DNA from: Acd1 sp049973945
GTDB lineage: Archaea > Thermoproteota > Thermoprotei_A > Sulfolobales > Sulfolobaceae
Direction of reading: 5' to 3'
DNA: 60,378 nucleotides
Assembly: GCA_049973945.1 (NCBI GenBank)
Contig: JBMFJH010000009.1
Coordinates: forward strand, 1 to 60,378
The position numbers were made by a program, and so were the translations under genes. Below are positions 51,702 to 59,546 of this stretch, in pieces. The notes below the pieces were generated by a model, which saw only the letters and a list, made by a program, of their open reading frames with translations, made no database searches and had not been told where the DNA came from. Position 1 is the first letter of the stretch. Each line of letters starts with the position of its first letter.

Positions 51702-52095
51702 TAATCTCGGTTTTGTCGCCCGTGATCGTCACGGTGATCTTGACTACGTCGTCACCGTCCTTTATCCTGGGTTTGCAGTCGGCGACCATAGCCTGTTTAT
51801 CTATCCTCAAGTGAAGTCTGCTCTTATCCATACGTTCGTCTAACGTAGATAGTAAGAAAATCAGGTCGGCCTTGTCGAGACTGTTGAGGATGCTGTGGAA
51901 GAACTCGCGCGCTTTCGAGGAAGTCAAAGTGGCCTTGTACAGCTGGATTCTGTTACCGTGGTGCCCTTCTGCTACTTCCATGACGAAATCGCTGACCCTT
52001 ATGCCAGGAAGGCATTTCTCTAAAGCTTCCAAAACCCTTGAAGGATCCTCGGTCTCGTGGATGAAAAACGCCACGTTCACGTTATGAATCTTCAT
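51667..52095 (-). CDS. RNA-binding protein of the exosome operon (COG1325-like)
   Basis: The 142-residue protein starts with ATG 52095 (KIHNVNVAFFIHETEDPSRVL), a form found beside rpl15e in many archaea and annotated as a predicted exosome or RNA-binding subunit. It has alpha-beta segments ending in VKITVTITGDKTEISEE. The open frame to 52197 reads through rpl15e and is not part of the family. A direct function has not been shown to my knowledge. Confidence 0.75.
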   Translation of the reverse strand: MKIHNVNVAFFIHETEDPSRVLEALEKCLPGIRVSDFVMEVAEGHHGNRIQLYKATLTSSKAREFFHSILNSLDKADLIFLLSTLDERMDKSRLHLRIDKQAMVADCKPRIKDGDDVVKITVTITGDKTEISEELSRVAQSH

Positions 52096-52106
52096 TACTG
52101 CAAAAA

Positions 52107-52751
52107 TCAGCTGAGTTTGTCTATTAAGTTCGCCTTCGAGCTCTTCGAGCCTTCGTGGCGTTTCTTCTCCTCTCTCTCCTTTTGCTTCCTCTTCCACTTG
52201 TGCTTTACTGTTCCCTTCAAGCCACGGGACTTCAGCAACCCCCTCGCCTTCTTGCCCGCTGCAGTCAATCCCCTGAACACCCTCTTTCTATTAGCTGGGT
52301 TCAGTAACCAGTTGTAGTGAGGGTCGTTAGCGATACTTGGGTGGTGGGGATCCACGAGTATTACTTCGTAGTATTTGTAAAGGCCGTCCTCGCCCACGTA
52401 ATAGCTCCCTAGCACTTCCAGGTTGGGGAACTTCCTGGCCGCTTTCTCCTCAGCGATCCACCTGTAGCCCTTGCTGGGCGAGTAGCCGTAAACGCCCATC
52501 CTCTTAGGCCTCCTGCCGCTGTTCGGCCTCGGCTTGTTCATCCCTCCCCTCCTGACCCTCACCCTCGCCACTACGAAGCCCTGCTTGGCCTTATAGCCGA
52601 TCTCTCTGGCCCTGTTGAGCCTGGTGGGCTTCTCTATCCTGACTACAGCGGGTTCCCTTCTCCATTGTATTAACCTCTGCCTTAGCACCGTTTTCTTCCA
52701 CTCGTCGCTTTGCCAGGTCTGCTCGATGTAGTGGTACATCGACAACGCCAT
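52107..52751 (-). CDS. rpl15e: ribosomal protein eL15
   Basis: The 214-residue large-subunit protein starts ALSMYHYIEQTWQSDEW and has the RVRRGGMNKPRPNSGRRPKRMG loop and LDPHHP-like VDPHHPSIAND segment. It heads the exosome-RNase P-proteasome operon. Its ATG at 52751 lies in a short divergent region shared with the YchF-type GTPase gene. Confidence 0.95.
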   Translation of the reverse strand: MALSMYHYIEQTWQSDEWKKTVLRQRLIQWRREPAVVRIEKPTRLNRAREIGYKAKQGFVVARVRVRRGGMNKPRPNSGRRPKRMGVYGYSPSKGYRWIAEEKAARKFPNLEVLGSYYVGEDGLYKYYEVILVDPHHPSIANDPHYNWLLNPANRKRVFRGLTAAGKKARGLLKSRGLKGTVKHKWKRKQKEREEKKRHEGSKSSKANLIDKLS

Positions 52752-52824
52752 GAGCGTCCGCTGGAAGAGCTTAAAGCTTCAGCGATTAATAAAGGTGTTT
52801 CCACTTGTCACTTCGGAAGCGGAA

Positions 52825-54027
52825 TTGATCGAGATAGGAGTCGTCGGCAAGACCAACGTCGGTAAGAGCACCTTCTTCTCCGCGGCCACGCTGGTCGAGG
52901 TGGAAATAGCGAACAGACCGTTCGTCACGATAGAGCCTAACGTAGGGATAGCTTACGTTAAGAACAGGTGCGTTCACACCGAGCTACACGTTACGTGCAA
53001 CCCGAAGAACTCCTTTTGCTTGGGGGACTACCGCTTCATTCCAGTCAAGCTGATCGACGTAGCTGGCCTTATTCCGGGCGCTCACAAGGGCAGAGGCCTA
53101 GGAAACAAGTTCCTGGATGACCTCAGGAAAGCCGACGTGCTTATTCACGTAATTGACGCTTCTGGATCTACAGACGAGGAAGGGAGACCCGTTCAGCCAG
53201 GCTCGAGGGACCCTGAAGAGGACATTAGGTTCATCGAGACGGAGCTCGACGAATGGTTTTACTCAATAGTATCAAAGGATTGGCAGAAGTTCGCCAGGAC
53301 TGTTGACAACTCAGGAAAGGACGTGGTCGAGGCGTTGCTTTCCAAGCTTTCGGGCCTTTCGATTAACAAGTACCATATAGTAACGGCCTTAAGGGAGCTG
53401 AAGCTCGAGAACGTTAAACTCCTCCAGTGGTCCGAGGATGACTTACGCAACTTCGCCGTTAAATTAAGGCGGGTTTCGAAGCCCATGGTAATCGTAGCGA
53501 ACAAAGCTGACCTACCTGAGTCAAGGAAATTCATTGAGAGGTTAAAGACGAAGTACCAGTACGTCATACCGGCCAGCGCGGAGAGCGAGCTCGCGCTAAG
53601 GAAAGCGGCGAAAGCCGGGCTAATTGAATATGTTCCGGGCGAAAGCTCGTTCACAGTAAAGGCGACTCTAACGGAAAAGCAGAGGAACGCGTTGGACTAC
53701 ATTAAGACGTACGTACTAGACGTTTACGGCAACACGGGAGTCCAGCAGGCGATAAACGCTGCAGTCTTCGACGCGCTGGGAATGATAGTTGTCTACCCCG
53801 TTGAGGACGAAAGGAAGTTTACAGACAAAAACGGAAACGTGTTGCCCGACGCTTTACTGGTTAAGAAAGGGACAAGACCTAGGGAGTTGGCAGCCATGAT
53901 ACACACCGAATTAGCCAAAGGGTTTCTCTATGCGGTCAACGCTAAGACTAAAGCGAGGCTCGGCGAGGACTACGAGTTACGTCATAACGACGTAATAAAG
54001 ATAGTTTCGTCCACCGCGAGAGGTTAG
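52825..54027 (+). CDS. YchF/Ygr210-type Obg-family GTPase
   Basis: The GTP-binding protein of about 400 residues has G1 GKTNVGKST, G3 DVAGLIPGAHKGRGLGNKFL and G4 NKAD, with a coiled segment and a C-terminal TGS domain (ending ELRHNDVIKIVS). It is the archaeal relative of YchF and yeast Ygr210, which associate with ribosomes; some YchF members prefer ATP. I start at TTG 52825, directly before IEIGVVGKTNVGKS. The frame is open to 52750, but those codons cover the divergent promoter region and rpl15e. The end overlaps the nucleotidyltransferase gene by 4 bases. Confidence 0.85.
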   Translation: MIEIGVVGKTNVGKSTFFSAATLVEVEIANRPFVTIEPNVGIAYVKNRCVHTELHVTCNPKNSFCLGDYRFIPVKLIDVAGLIPGAHKGRGLGNKFLDDLRKADVLIHVIDASGSTDEEGRPVQPGSRDPEEDIRFIETELDEWFYSIVSKDWQKFARTVDNSGKDVVEALLSKLSGLSINKYHIVTALRELKLENVKLLQWSEDDLRNFAVKLRRVSKPMVIVANKADLPESRKFIERLKTKYQYVIPASAESELALRKAAKAGLIEYVPGESSFTVKATLTEKQRNALDYIKTYVLDVYGNTGVQQAINAAVFDALGMIVVYPVEDERKFTDKNGNVLPDALLVKKGTRPRELAAMIHTELAKGFLYAVNAKTKARLGEDYELRHNDVIKIVSSTARG

Positions 54028-55226
54028 CCTTTGTAGAACTCGCCCATGCCTACGTCTCTGTTCACGACAGCACCTGGATATATCCAAGCGTAAGCTCCTA
54101 TCTTAACCCCGGGGAGGATGGTGACATTTATCCCAGTTTTAGCGTAACCCCCTACGAAGGCCCCAAGTTTCTTCCTCCCGCTACTCTCCCTCTTTCCCTT
54201 CACGTTGACCTTGACTGGCTGTTCGTCGAACCTCAGGTTAGCTATTAGCGTGCCAGCCCCGAAATTGACGTGCTCGCCTAGCACCGAGTCCCCTACATAG
54301 CTCAAGTGAGGAACTTTGGCCCCCTCCATTAGCACGGACTCTTTGACCTCAACCGACGCGCCGACCTTTGCCCCTTCCATTATTACTGTATAGGGTCTCA
54401 CGTAGGAGTTAGGGCCGACACTCGCGTTTTTGCCTATATAAACGGGGCCCTCGATATAAGTCCCAGACTTAATTTCCGCCCCTTCCTCGATTATCACTTT
54501 GCCTTTGATTACGACGTTCTGCTCCACTTTCCCCTCGATTTTCCCTTGAGACTTCTCGAGCTCGATCTTATTGACGTCTATGACGTGCCACGGTCTCGAA
54601 ATGTCCAACCAATCCCCCTCGTACTTAACTACTTTAACCTTCCCAGACTTAGCCATCATTGTTACTGCGTCCGTTAGCTCAAGCTCTCCTCTCGGCGACA
54701 GTTTGACCTTCTCCAGGTAGGAAAAGACGTCAGAAGAAAGCTTGTAAACTCCTCCGTTTATCAAATCGCTGGGAGGGTTTTCTGGCTTTTCCAGGATCTC
54801 AACTAAATTGCCTTCGGAATCCGTGACGAGTACCCCGAATTCCTTGGGGTTGGGCACTTTCACTCCCAGCAAAGCGTTACCTTCAGACTCCATAACGAGA
54901 CGTAAAGCTTCCCTCTGTATATATAGGTCGCCGTACACGATCAGGAGCTCGTCGCATTTGAGGCCAGAAACTGTCTTCAAGGCCGCTGCTGTCCCCTTAC
55001 CCTCGCCCTGAAACTCCACTCTAACCGGGAGGCTCTCGAAGTACTGCCGAAACTTCTCGTTGCCAACTACCACGATGTCAGACGACTTGAAACCTAACGC
55101 CAGAAGGTTCTCGATCGTCCTGAGGATGAGCGGTTTGTCGAGAACCGGAACGAAAGGCTTAGGGCGGGTGTGCGTGACAGGCTCCAGCCTTTCGCCGAGA
55201 CCAGCCGCTAAAACGACTGCCTTCAA
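54024..55226 (-). CDS. bifunctional sugar-1-phosphate nucleotidyltransferase/acetyltransferase
   Basis: The 400-residue protein has an N-terminal nucleotidyltransferase domain with LAAGLGERLEPVTHTRPKP and a C-terminal left-handed beta helix of hexapeptide repeats from about residue 230 on. It resembles Sulfolobus ST0452, which makes UDP-GlcNAc and dTDP-glucose type products, and bacterial GlmU. Products feed glycan and S-layer or N-glycan synthesis. The start is TTG 55226, overlapping rps3ae's stop. Confidence 0.88.
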   Translation of the reverse strand: MKAVVLAAGLGERLEPVTHTRPKPFVPVLDKPLILRTIENLLALGFKSSDIVVVGNEKFRQYFESLPVRVEFQGEGKGTAAALKTVSGLKCDELLIVYGDLYIQREALRLVMESEGNALLGVKVPNPKEFGVLVTDSEGNLVEILEKPENPPSDLINGGVYKLSSDVFSYLEKVKLSPRGELELTDAVTMMAKSGKVKVVKYEGDWLDISRPWHVIDVNKIELEKSQGKIEGKVEQNVVIKGKVIIEEGAEIKSGTYIEGPVYIGKNASVGPNSYVRPYTVIMEGAKVGASVEVKESVLMEGAKVPHLSYVGDSVLGEHVNFGAGTLIANLRFDEQPVKVNVKGKRESSGRKKLGAFVGGYAKTGINVTILPGVKIGAYAWIYPGAVVNRDVGMGEFYKG

Positions 55227-55228
55227 GT

Positions 55229-55840
55229 TCAGGCTGACGGGCTCTCGGGCACTTTTAAGACTTTCGACTTCTCGATTTCAACCTTCCTGAGCGGGTAAAT
55301 CCTGTGGGCTTTATCGAAGATCTCGTTAGTCAACTCGCCGAACAGCATCTTGTTAACGAACTCGTCGAGCGTAAGCTCCGACGCGTACCTGGAGATCATC
55401 TCCTCCATTACTTTCCTTATCGCGGTCTTCTGCCCCCTGTGGCACCTGTAAGTGGTCAAAGCGAGACCCTTAACCCTCAATATGTAACCGTCTTTCGTGG
55501 TCACGTCAATGACGTGACTCACCTTAGAGCTTTTCCTCCTTATTATGGACCTCAGGTAATCCCTCGAGAGCTCGTGACCCGCGAACCTGGTCACCAACGT
55601 ATCTCCTTCGTTCCCTATTACTTTGAAATAGAGATGAACGTGAACCTGGTTGAAGTCTCCTGTCAGGTCGTACAGGGTGGTCTCTATTTTCCTATTCATC
55701 GTGCCCTCCACGCTGTAGGCCAACGTTGAGCCGAGTACAACTTCTCCGAAGGACTTGGGAGCCTTGATGGCGAACCATTTCTTCAGCTTCCACTTGTCCT
55801 TAATCTGGCCACCTGCGCCTTGAGCAGCCTTGCTGGACAT
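55229..55840 (-). CDS. rps3ae: ribosomal protein eS1 (S3Ae)
   Basis: The 203-residue small-subunit protein is shared with eukaryotes. It has KWFAIKAPKSFGEVVLGSTLA and the SHVIDVTTKDGYILRVKGLA segment. It lies in a cluster with tRNA and rRNA methyltransferases. The start is ATG 55840. Confidence 0.94.
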   Translation of the reverse strand: MSSKAAQGAGGQIKDKWKLKKWFAIKAPKSFGEVVLGSTLAYSVEGTMNRKIETTLYDLTGDFNQVHVHLYFKVIGNEGDTLVTRFAGHELSRDYLRSIIRRKSSKVSHVIDVTTKDGYILRVKGLALTTYRCHRGQKTAIRKVMEEMISRYASELTLDEFVNKMLFGELTNEIFDKAHRIYPLRKVEIEKSKVLKVPESPSA

Positions 55841-55865
55841 TCTCCAATTCTCTGACGCCCGCTAG

Positions 55866-56585
55866 TTATAAATCCGACGTTCCCGGGCTGGAGGAACCCG
55901 AGCCCAAAAACTTCCCCAAAGACACGTTCACCTTCCTCAACACTCTTATGACAGTTCTAGCCTCCTCTTCGTCCGTTACACCCCTGATCAAGGCCCTCTT
56001 GAGCGCGACGTACATTGCGTAGTCTTCAGGCGTCTTCTTTATCAACTCGTACAGCTTATACGAATATTTGTCGATTAGGCTGAACGCCTCAGAGCTCACG
56101 TTACGCTGCCTCCCTTCGCCGCGAGCTTTCCAAAATTCGTATAGGACAACGCCTACAGCGTGGGACAGGTTCAGGACGGGGTATTCAGGGTTCGCGGGAA
56201 TAAACAGCAGGAAGTCCGCTCTAGCTATTTCCTCTCTTGTGAGGCCGACGCTTTCCCTGCCGAAGATTAGGGCTACTTTCCTAGACTTAGAGAGCTCGGC
56301 GGCTTCCCACGGCGTAATGGACTTGCGCAAAATATCGCCTTTAGTGTCGGCTATGCTCGAGGTAGCTATCTTTAAGTCCACTCCGACTAGGGCCTCTTCG
56401 TATGATTCCACAACTTTCGCTTTATCCAGGTAATCTACTCCTTTTGCCGCGAACTCCCTGGCCTTGCTCAAATCTGCTTTCGGTCTTACAATGTAGAGCT
56501 CGTCGACCATGAAATTCTTGGACAGACGCGCCACAAACCCTACGTTATACTCTCCCTCAGGTTCTACCAGTACCACCCTTATCAT
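55866..56585 (-). CDS. trmJ: tRNA 2'-O-methyltransferase TrmJ (SPOUT family)
   Basis: The 239-residue SpoU-type protein opens IRVVLVEPEGEYNVGFVAR and has the knot motifs ALIFGRESVGLT and LFIPANPEYPVLNLSHAVGVV. TrmJ methylates the ribose of tRNA position 32; the Sulfolobus enzyme is reported to prefer C32. A C-terminal helical extension is present. It overlaps the HemK-like gene by 29 bases. Confidence 0.88.
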   Translation of the reverse strand: MIRVVLVEPEGEYNVGFVARLSKNFMVDELYIVRPKADLSKAREFAAKGVDYLDKAKVVESYEEALVGVDLKIATSSIADTKGDILRKSITPWEAAELSKSRKVALIFGRESVGLTREEIARADFLLFIPANPEYPVLNLSHAVGVVLYEFWKARGEGRQRNVSSEAFSLIDKYSYKLYELIKKTPEDYAMYVALKRALIRGVTDEEEARTVIRVLRKVNVSLGKFLGSGSSSPGTSDL

Positions 56586-57117
56586 GGGGCTTTACCTCGA
56601 CTGCGTAGATCGTTTCGAAACCCACAGTTTTGCTCGCTACTTTCCTTATTTCAAAACGTCTCGAGTTAAAGTACGTCATAAGCGAGTCGAAGTCGCTCAG
56701 ACTCGAGTACACGACGTAGTACCTAAAGGCCCTAACCATATCGAAGAACCTTAAGAGCACGTCTATGCCGCTCCTTCCGCCAGCCCAGGCGTAGTCTATC
56801 CAAGACCTCACCTCATCTACGGGGAGGTAGGGCGGATTGAAAACCGCTAGGTCGAACTTGACGTCCCTCAGGCAACTCGCCACGTCGCAGTTAATTACGT
56901 CGACGTCTACGTCGTTCAACTCCGCGGAGAGTTTAGTCGCCAGGGCCGCCCACGGGTTGATGTCAACTGCAATAACCCTCGCTCCTTTCTTCGCGAGTTT
57001 TATAGAGATTACCCCAGTTCCAGAGCCGATCTCTAAAGCGGACTCCCCAGGTTCCGAGTCGACCAAGTCGTAAAGCAACTCAGTGTCGTCCGAAGGCTCG
57101 TATACGTTCTCGTTCAC
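56557..57117 (-). CDS. HemK/Mtq2-like glutamine or lysine methyltransferase
   Basis: The class I methyltransferase of 186 residues has EIGSGTGVISIKLAKKG (SAM loop), VDINPWAA and the NPPYLP motif shared by HemK, PrmC and eukaryotic Mtq2. These methylate the GGQ glutamine of release factors with Trm112. I take GTG 57117 as the start, forming a GTGA overlap with the ksgA stop and leading into NENVYEPSDDTELL, the family start. The frame is open further upstream but only through ksgA. Confidence 0.84.
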   Translation of the reverse strand: MNENVYEPSDDTELLYDLVDSEPGESALEIGSGTGVISIKLAKKGARVIAVDINPWAALATKLSAELNDVDVDVINCDVASCLRDVKFDLAVFNPPYLPVDEVRSWIDYAWAGGRSGIDVLLRFFDMVRAFRYYVVYSSLSDFDSLMTYFNSRRFEIRKVASKTVGFETIYAVEVKPHDKGGTGRT

Positions 57118-57770
57118 GTAGTAGCGAATCCCGCAGCACTCAGCAACTCTGAAACCTGGCGTGGCGCGTACTCCCTGACCTTCTTTTCCGACGTCGCCTC
57201 CTTCCCGCACATCCGGGCTGCGTTCTTCAGCGCCTTGTTCCTGTACCTCGACACGCATTTCAGAAACTCGTATACGCCCTCGCTTATCACCCTTCTCCTC
57301 TCGAGGACAACTATTTGAGAGTAAACGCGGGGCTTGGGGCGAAACGCTGACGGCGGTATAACAGAGGCAGGGAGCACGCCGAACGCTAGATTGACTAGAA
57401 AAGAGATGTAGGTCGGATAGTCCAGTAGCTTGTCCACAACGTCCTTCTGTAACACGAGGACGGCCCTCTCAACGTAATTGTCCAGGGAAATCTGCTCGAG
57501 GAAATCGTAGGTAATGTAATATGGTAAGCTCGATAAGACTTGTCTGGCCCTTACGGGCGTGGCACGCGCGTCGGCGAGTACGACATTGAATTCCTTGAGG
57601 TACTGAACTAAACTCGCGTCGAGCTCAATCACTGCGTCCGGGTTCGAAGCCCTCGTTAGTTCACCTTTTCCGCCACCTACTTCTACTAAAGGCCTAACGT
57701 TCTGGTCGATGAGAGAGACGAGTTCACTGACCCACCGTCTCTCTACTAGGAAGTGCTGACCTAGCCTCAT
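57114..57770 (-). CDS. ksgA: 16S rRNA adenine dimethyltransferase KsgA/Dim1
   Basis: The 218-residue enzyme dimethylates two adenines in the 3' hairpin of 16S rRNA. RLGQHFLVERRW and VEVGGGKGELT form the SAM site, and the target-base motif reads SSLPYYIT, with Ser-Leu-Pro-Tyr where NLPY is usual. It is shorter than bacterial KsgA, as in other Sulfolobales. It overlaps the DUF655 gene by 47 bases. Confidence 0.93.
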   Translation of the reverse strand: MRLGQHFLVERRWVSELVSLIDQNVRPLVEVGGGKGELTRASNPDAVIELDASLVQYLKEFNVVLADARATPVRARQVLSSLPYYITYDFLEQISLDNYVERAVLVLQKDVVDKLLDYPTYISFLVNLAFGVLPASVIPPSAFRPKPRVYSQIVVLERRRVISEGVYEFLKCVSRYRNKALKNAARMCGKEATSEKKVREYAPRQVSELLSAAGFATT

Positions 57771-58407
57771 GGGCCTTTAGCTTCTCCAGATACCCTAGAT
57801 AAACTGGTTTCTCAGGCATTTTCCTTACTCTCTGCTCTTCAGGATACACAAACACGAAGTACTTCTCATCTGTAGATTGAAGCTCTTTCAGTATCCTTTC
57901 GGTCAGCATTTTGACTGGCGCCTTGAGCCCTCCCCTCTCTTCCAGGTCTTTGAAGCTCTCAAAGGGTTTCTTTTTCCTCTCGTCTAGTATTTGCCTCAAC
58001 GTCTTTTTGCCGACCCCTGGTATCAGTTCAAGAACGTGGAGCTTTAGAGTGAGAGATTGAGCCTGATTGAAGAACTCCACGAAAAGTTTCTCGTTGTTTA
58101 GTATTATCTTCTCTATTACCTTAGGCAACTCGTCTCGAGCGAGGGAGGTCAAGTCTTCATACGAAATCACCGCGTCTACCTTCACTGGAGCGGTTCTAAG
58201 GTCGATTCTGTCTTCAGGTTTGAGGTCCAGGCTAGGGTCTAGAGGCGAAATCTCGAGAAGCATGAAGTATGTATCTCCAAGGACTTGAGCTACAGGCCTA
58301 GTTTTGTGGAAGGGATGCCTGTCCATTTGATTGCCTGTCCTCATGTAGTCCAACACGTAAACGACGGCTTCGTGTCGCTCGTACTTCCTTCTACCGTGCT
58401 CGCTCAT
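57724..58407 (-). CDS. DUF655 RNA-binding-type protein
   Basis: The 227-residue archaeal protein has an N-terminal OB-like region (HEAVVYVLDYMRTGN, AQVLGDTYFMLLEI) and a helix-hairpin-helix LELIPGVGKKTLRQILDERK. Its gene is conserved between rpo4 and ksgA, which suggests a role in rRNA or nucleic acid handling, but no function is established. The start is ATG 58407. Confidence 0.85.
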   Translation of the reverse strand: MSEHGRRKYERHEAVVYVLDYMRTGNQMDRHPFHKTRPVAQVLGDTYFMLLEISPLDPSLDLKPEDRIDLRTAPVKVDAVISYEDLTSLARDELPKVIEKIILNNEKLFVEFFNQAQSLTLKLHVLELIPGVGKKTLRQILDERKKKPFESFKDLEERGGLKAPVKMLTERILKELQSTDEKYFVFVYPEEQRVRKMPEKPVYLGYLEKLKAHEARSALPSRETVGQ

Positions 58408-58438
58408 AAGATATTTTTCGCCTTCGCTTATATAAAGA

Positions 58439-58777
58439 TCAGCTCTTCACGTACTTAGAAATAATTTTCACTATGTTATCCACGTCTTCAGGTGAGTAGT
58501 TAGACCCTGTATCCATAGCCAAGACAGACCTCACCTCGTCGGCAGTCGTAGGGCACACGTTGACGAGTACGGTTCTTATGTCGTCCTTCTTGACTAAGTC
58601 CTTCAACTCTTCCATCGCTTTCATGGCACTTTCTGAGTCGCACTTCGCTATGACGTTTAAGTAATCGAACACCCTCTGTATGGTCTGGGACGAATTGCCT
58701 GAGTCGATTAGTTCCCTGAGCTTTTCCTTCACGTAGCTGTTAGGTATCGATTTGGCCTCCTCTACAATATATGACAA
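58439..58777 (-). CDS. rpo4: RNA polymerase subunit Rpo4 (RpoF)
   Basis: The 112-residue helical protein forms the stalk of archaeal RNA polymerase with Rpo7, like eukaryotic Rpb4. The C-terminal HRDC-like region contains NVCPTTADEVRSVLAMDTG. The start is TTG 58777. Its neighbours, rpl21e upstream and DUF655 downstream, are the usual archaeal ones. Confidence 0.93.
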   Translation of the reverse strand: MSYIVEEAKSIPNSYVKEKLRELIDSGNSSQTIQRVFDYLNVIAKCDSESAMKAMEELKDLVKKDDIRTVLVNVCPTTADEVRSVLAMDTGSNYSPEDVDNIVKIISKYVKS

Positions 58778-58816
58778 GTCAACTACACCCGCTTTTCACG
58801 TTTTAAGGTTCACGCG

Positions 58817-59164
58817 TTATCCTTTGGACTCGCTTTGCTGAACGGTGGTTTGACTCTTACTTGCCTTAGGGTTAAAAGGCTCCAGGTGCTCCGGCCTCAC
58901 AATGAGGACCTTCTCCTTGCTCCCGACCCTTAACGTAACGATGTAGGCTCTACCCCTCTTGCCCACGACCTTCGCCACTTTACCGTGGTACCTCCTGTGA
59001 GGCATCCCCTTGTGAACGGACGGGTTTATCTTAATCACGACTGATTGTCCTTCCTGATAGTCAACCATAAGCCTACTGAGAGGTGGAATCGCGCCCCTTT
59101 CCCTCGGAGACTTCGTCGACAGTTTCCTCGTCCTTGACCTATAACCCTTCGAGTGCTTGACCAT
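58817..59164 (-). CDS. rpl21e: ribosomal protein eL21
   Basis: The 115-residue large-subunit protein has the basic start VKHSKGYRSRTRKLSTKSPRE and the SH3-like core INPSVHKGMPHRRYHGKVAKV. It heads a cluster rpl21e-rpo4-DUF655-ksgA-hemK-trmJ read leftwards. A TATA box lies about 40 bp upstream. Confidence 0.95.
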   Translation of the reverse strand: MVKHSKGYRSRTRKLSTKSPRERGAIPPLSRLMVDYQEGQSVVIKINPSVHKGMPHRRYHGKVAKVVGKRGRAYIVTLRVGSKEKVLIVRPEHLEPFNPKASKSQTTVQQSESKG

Positions 59165-59198
59165 TGTAACCGATCACTCCGAGAGGAATCTCATGGAG

Positions 59199-59208
59199 TA
59201 ATTAAAGG
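59199..59208 (-). promoter_or_regulatory. TATA box of rpl21e
   Basis: CTTTAATTAC on the reverse strand lies about 40 bp before ATG 59164, directly after the tRNA-Leu gene, which predicts a leader of about 14 bases. Confidence 0.45.
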
Positions 59209-59216
59209 TTATCTAG

Positions 59217-59317
59217 TGCGGGGGGTGGGATTTGAACCCACGCAGGCCTACGCCAGCAGGGCTCCCACCTCGAAGGTCCTGAGCCTGCCCCCTTTGACCT
59301 AGCTCGGGCACCCCCGC
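59217..59317 (-). tRNA. tRNA-Leu (CAG) with 16-base intron
   Basis: The acceptor stem GCGGGGG pairs with CCCCCGC and the discriminator is A. The T arm is GTGGG TTCAAAT CCCAC. The anticodon stem is GCAGG/CCTGC with loop CTCAGG, followed by 16 extra bases that contain an ACCT-TCG-AGGT hairpin. A variable arm of about 14 bases fits class II tRNA-Leu. The intron boundary could shift by one base. CCA is not encoded. Confidence 0.92.
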
Positions 59318-59339
59318 AATACTAACCTAGCTCACTGTG

Positions 59340-59349
59340 TCTTTAAACG
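59340..59349 (-). promoter_or_regulatory. TATA box of tRNA-Leu
   Basis: CGTTTAAAGA on the reverse strand centres about 28 bp before the tRNA 5' end at 59317, the expected archaeal spacing. Confidence 0.55.
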
Positions 59350-59404
59350 TTTCCTCCTCATGGCCTCGAAATGAAGCGTGTAAACTTTAGAATAAACGTG
59401 AAGG

Positions 59405-59513
59405 CGCCGGGGACGGGATTCGAACCCGTGCGCCCCACAGGGGGCAGTGGGTCGCTCACCTTCAAAACGCTGGGTCTCGAGCCCACCCCCTTGGTCCGCT
59501 CGGGCACCCCGGC
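59405..59513 (-). tRNA. tRNA-Ser (CGA) with 23-base intron
   Basis: The acceptor stem GCCGGGG pairs with CCCCGGC and the discriminator is G, as in Ser tRNAs. The long variable arm GCCCC-CTGT-GGGGC and T arm ACGGG TTCGAAT CCCGT are clear. The anticodon stem GTGGG/CCCAC encloses CTCGAG, 23 extra bases and A, giving anticodon CGA after splicing. CC of the 3' end is encoded. Confidence 0.93.
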
Positions 59514-59536
59514 AATACTCATCTACGACGCAAGAG

Positions 59537-59544
59537 AAATAAAC
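59537..59544 (-). promoter_or_regulatory. TATA box of tRNA-Ser
   Basis: GTTTATTT on the reverse strand, about 28 bp before the tRNA 5' end, straddles the speE stop region, so the tRNA promoter abuts the end of the spermidine synthase gene. Confidence 0.5.
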
Positions 59545-59546
59545 GT

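Noticed and set aside
52750..52824. Longer N-terminus for the YchF-type GTPase
   Set aside because: The extra 25 codons overlap the rpl15e start and the divergent promoter region; the family starts just before the G1 motif.
57118..57258. Longer N-terminus for the HemK-like protein
   Set aside because: The added residues only read ksgA in another frame; a GTGA overlap offers a natural start.
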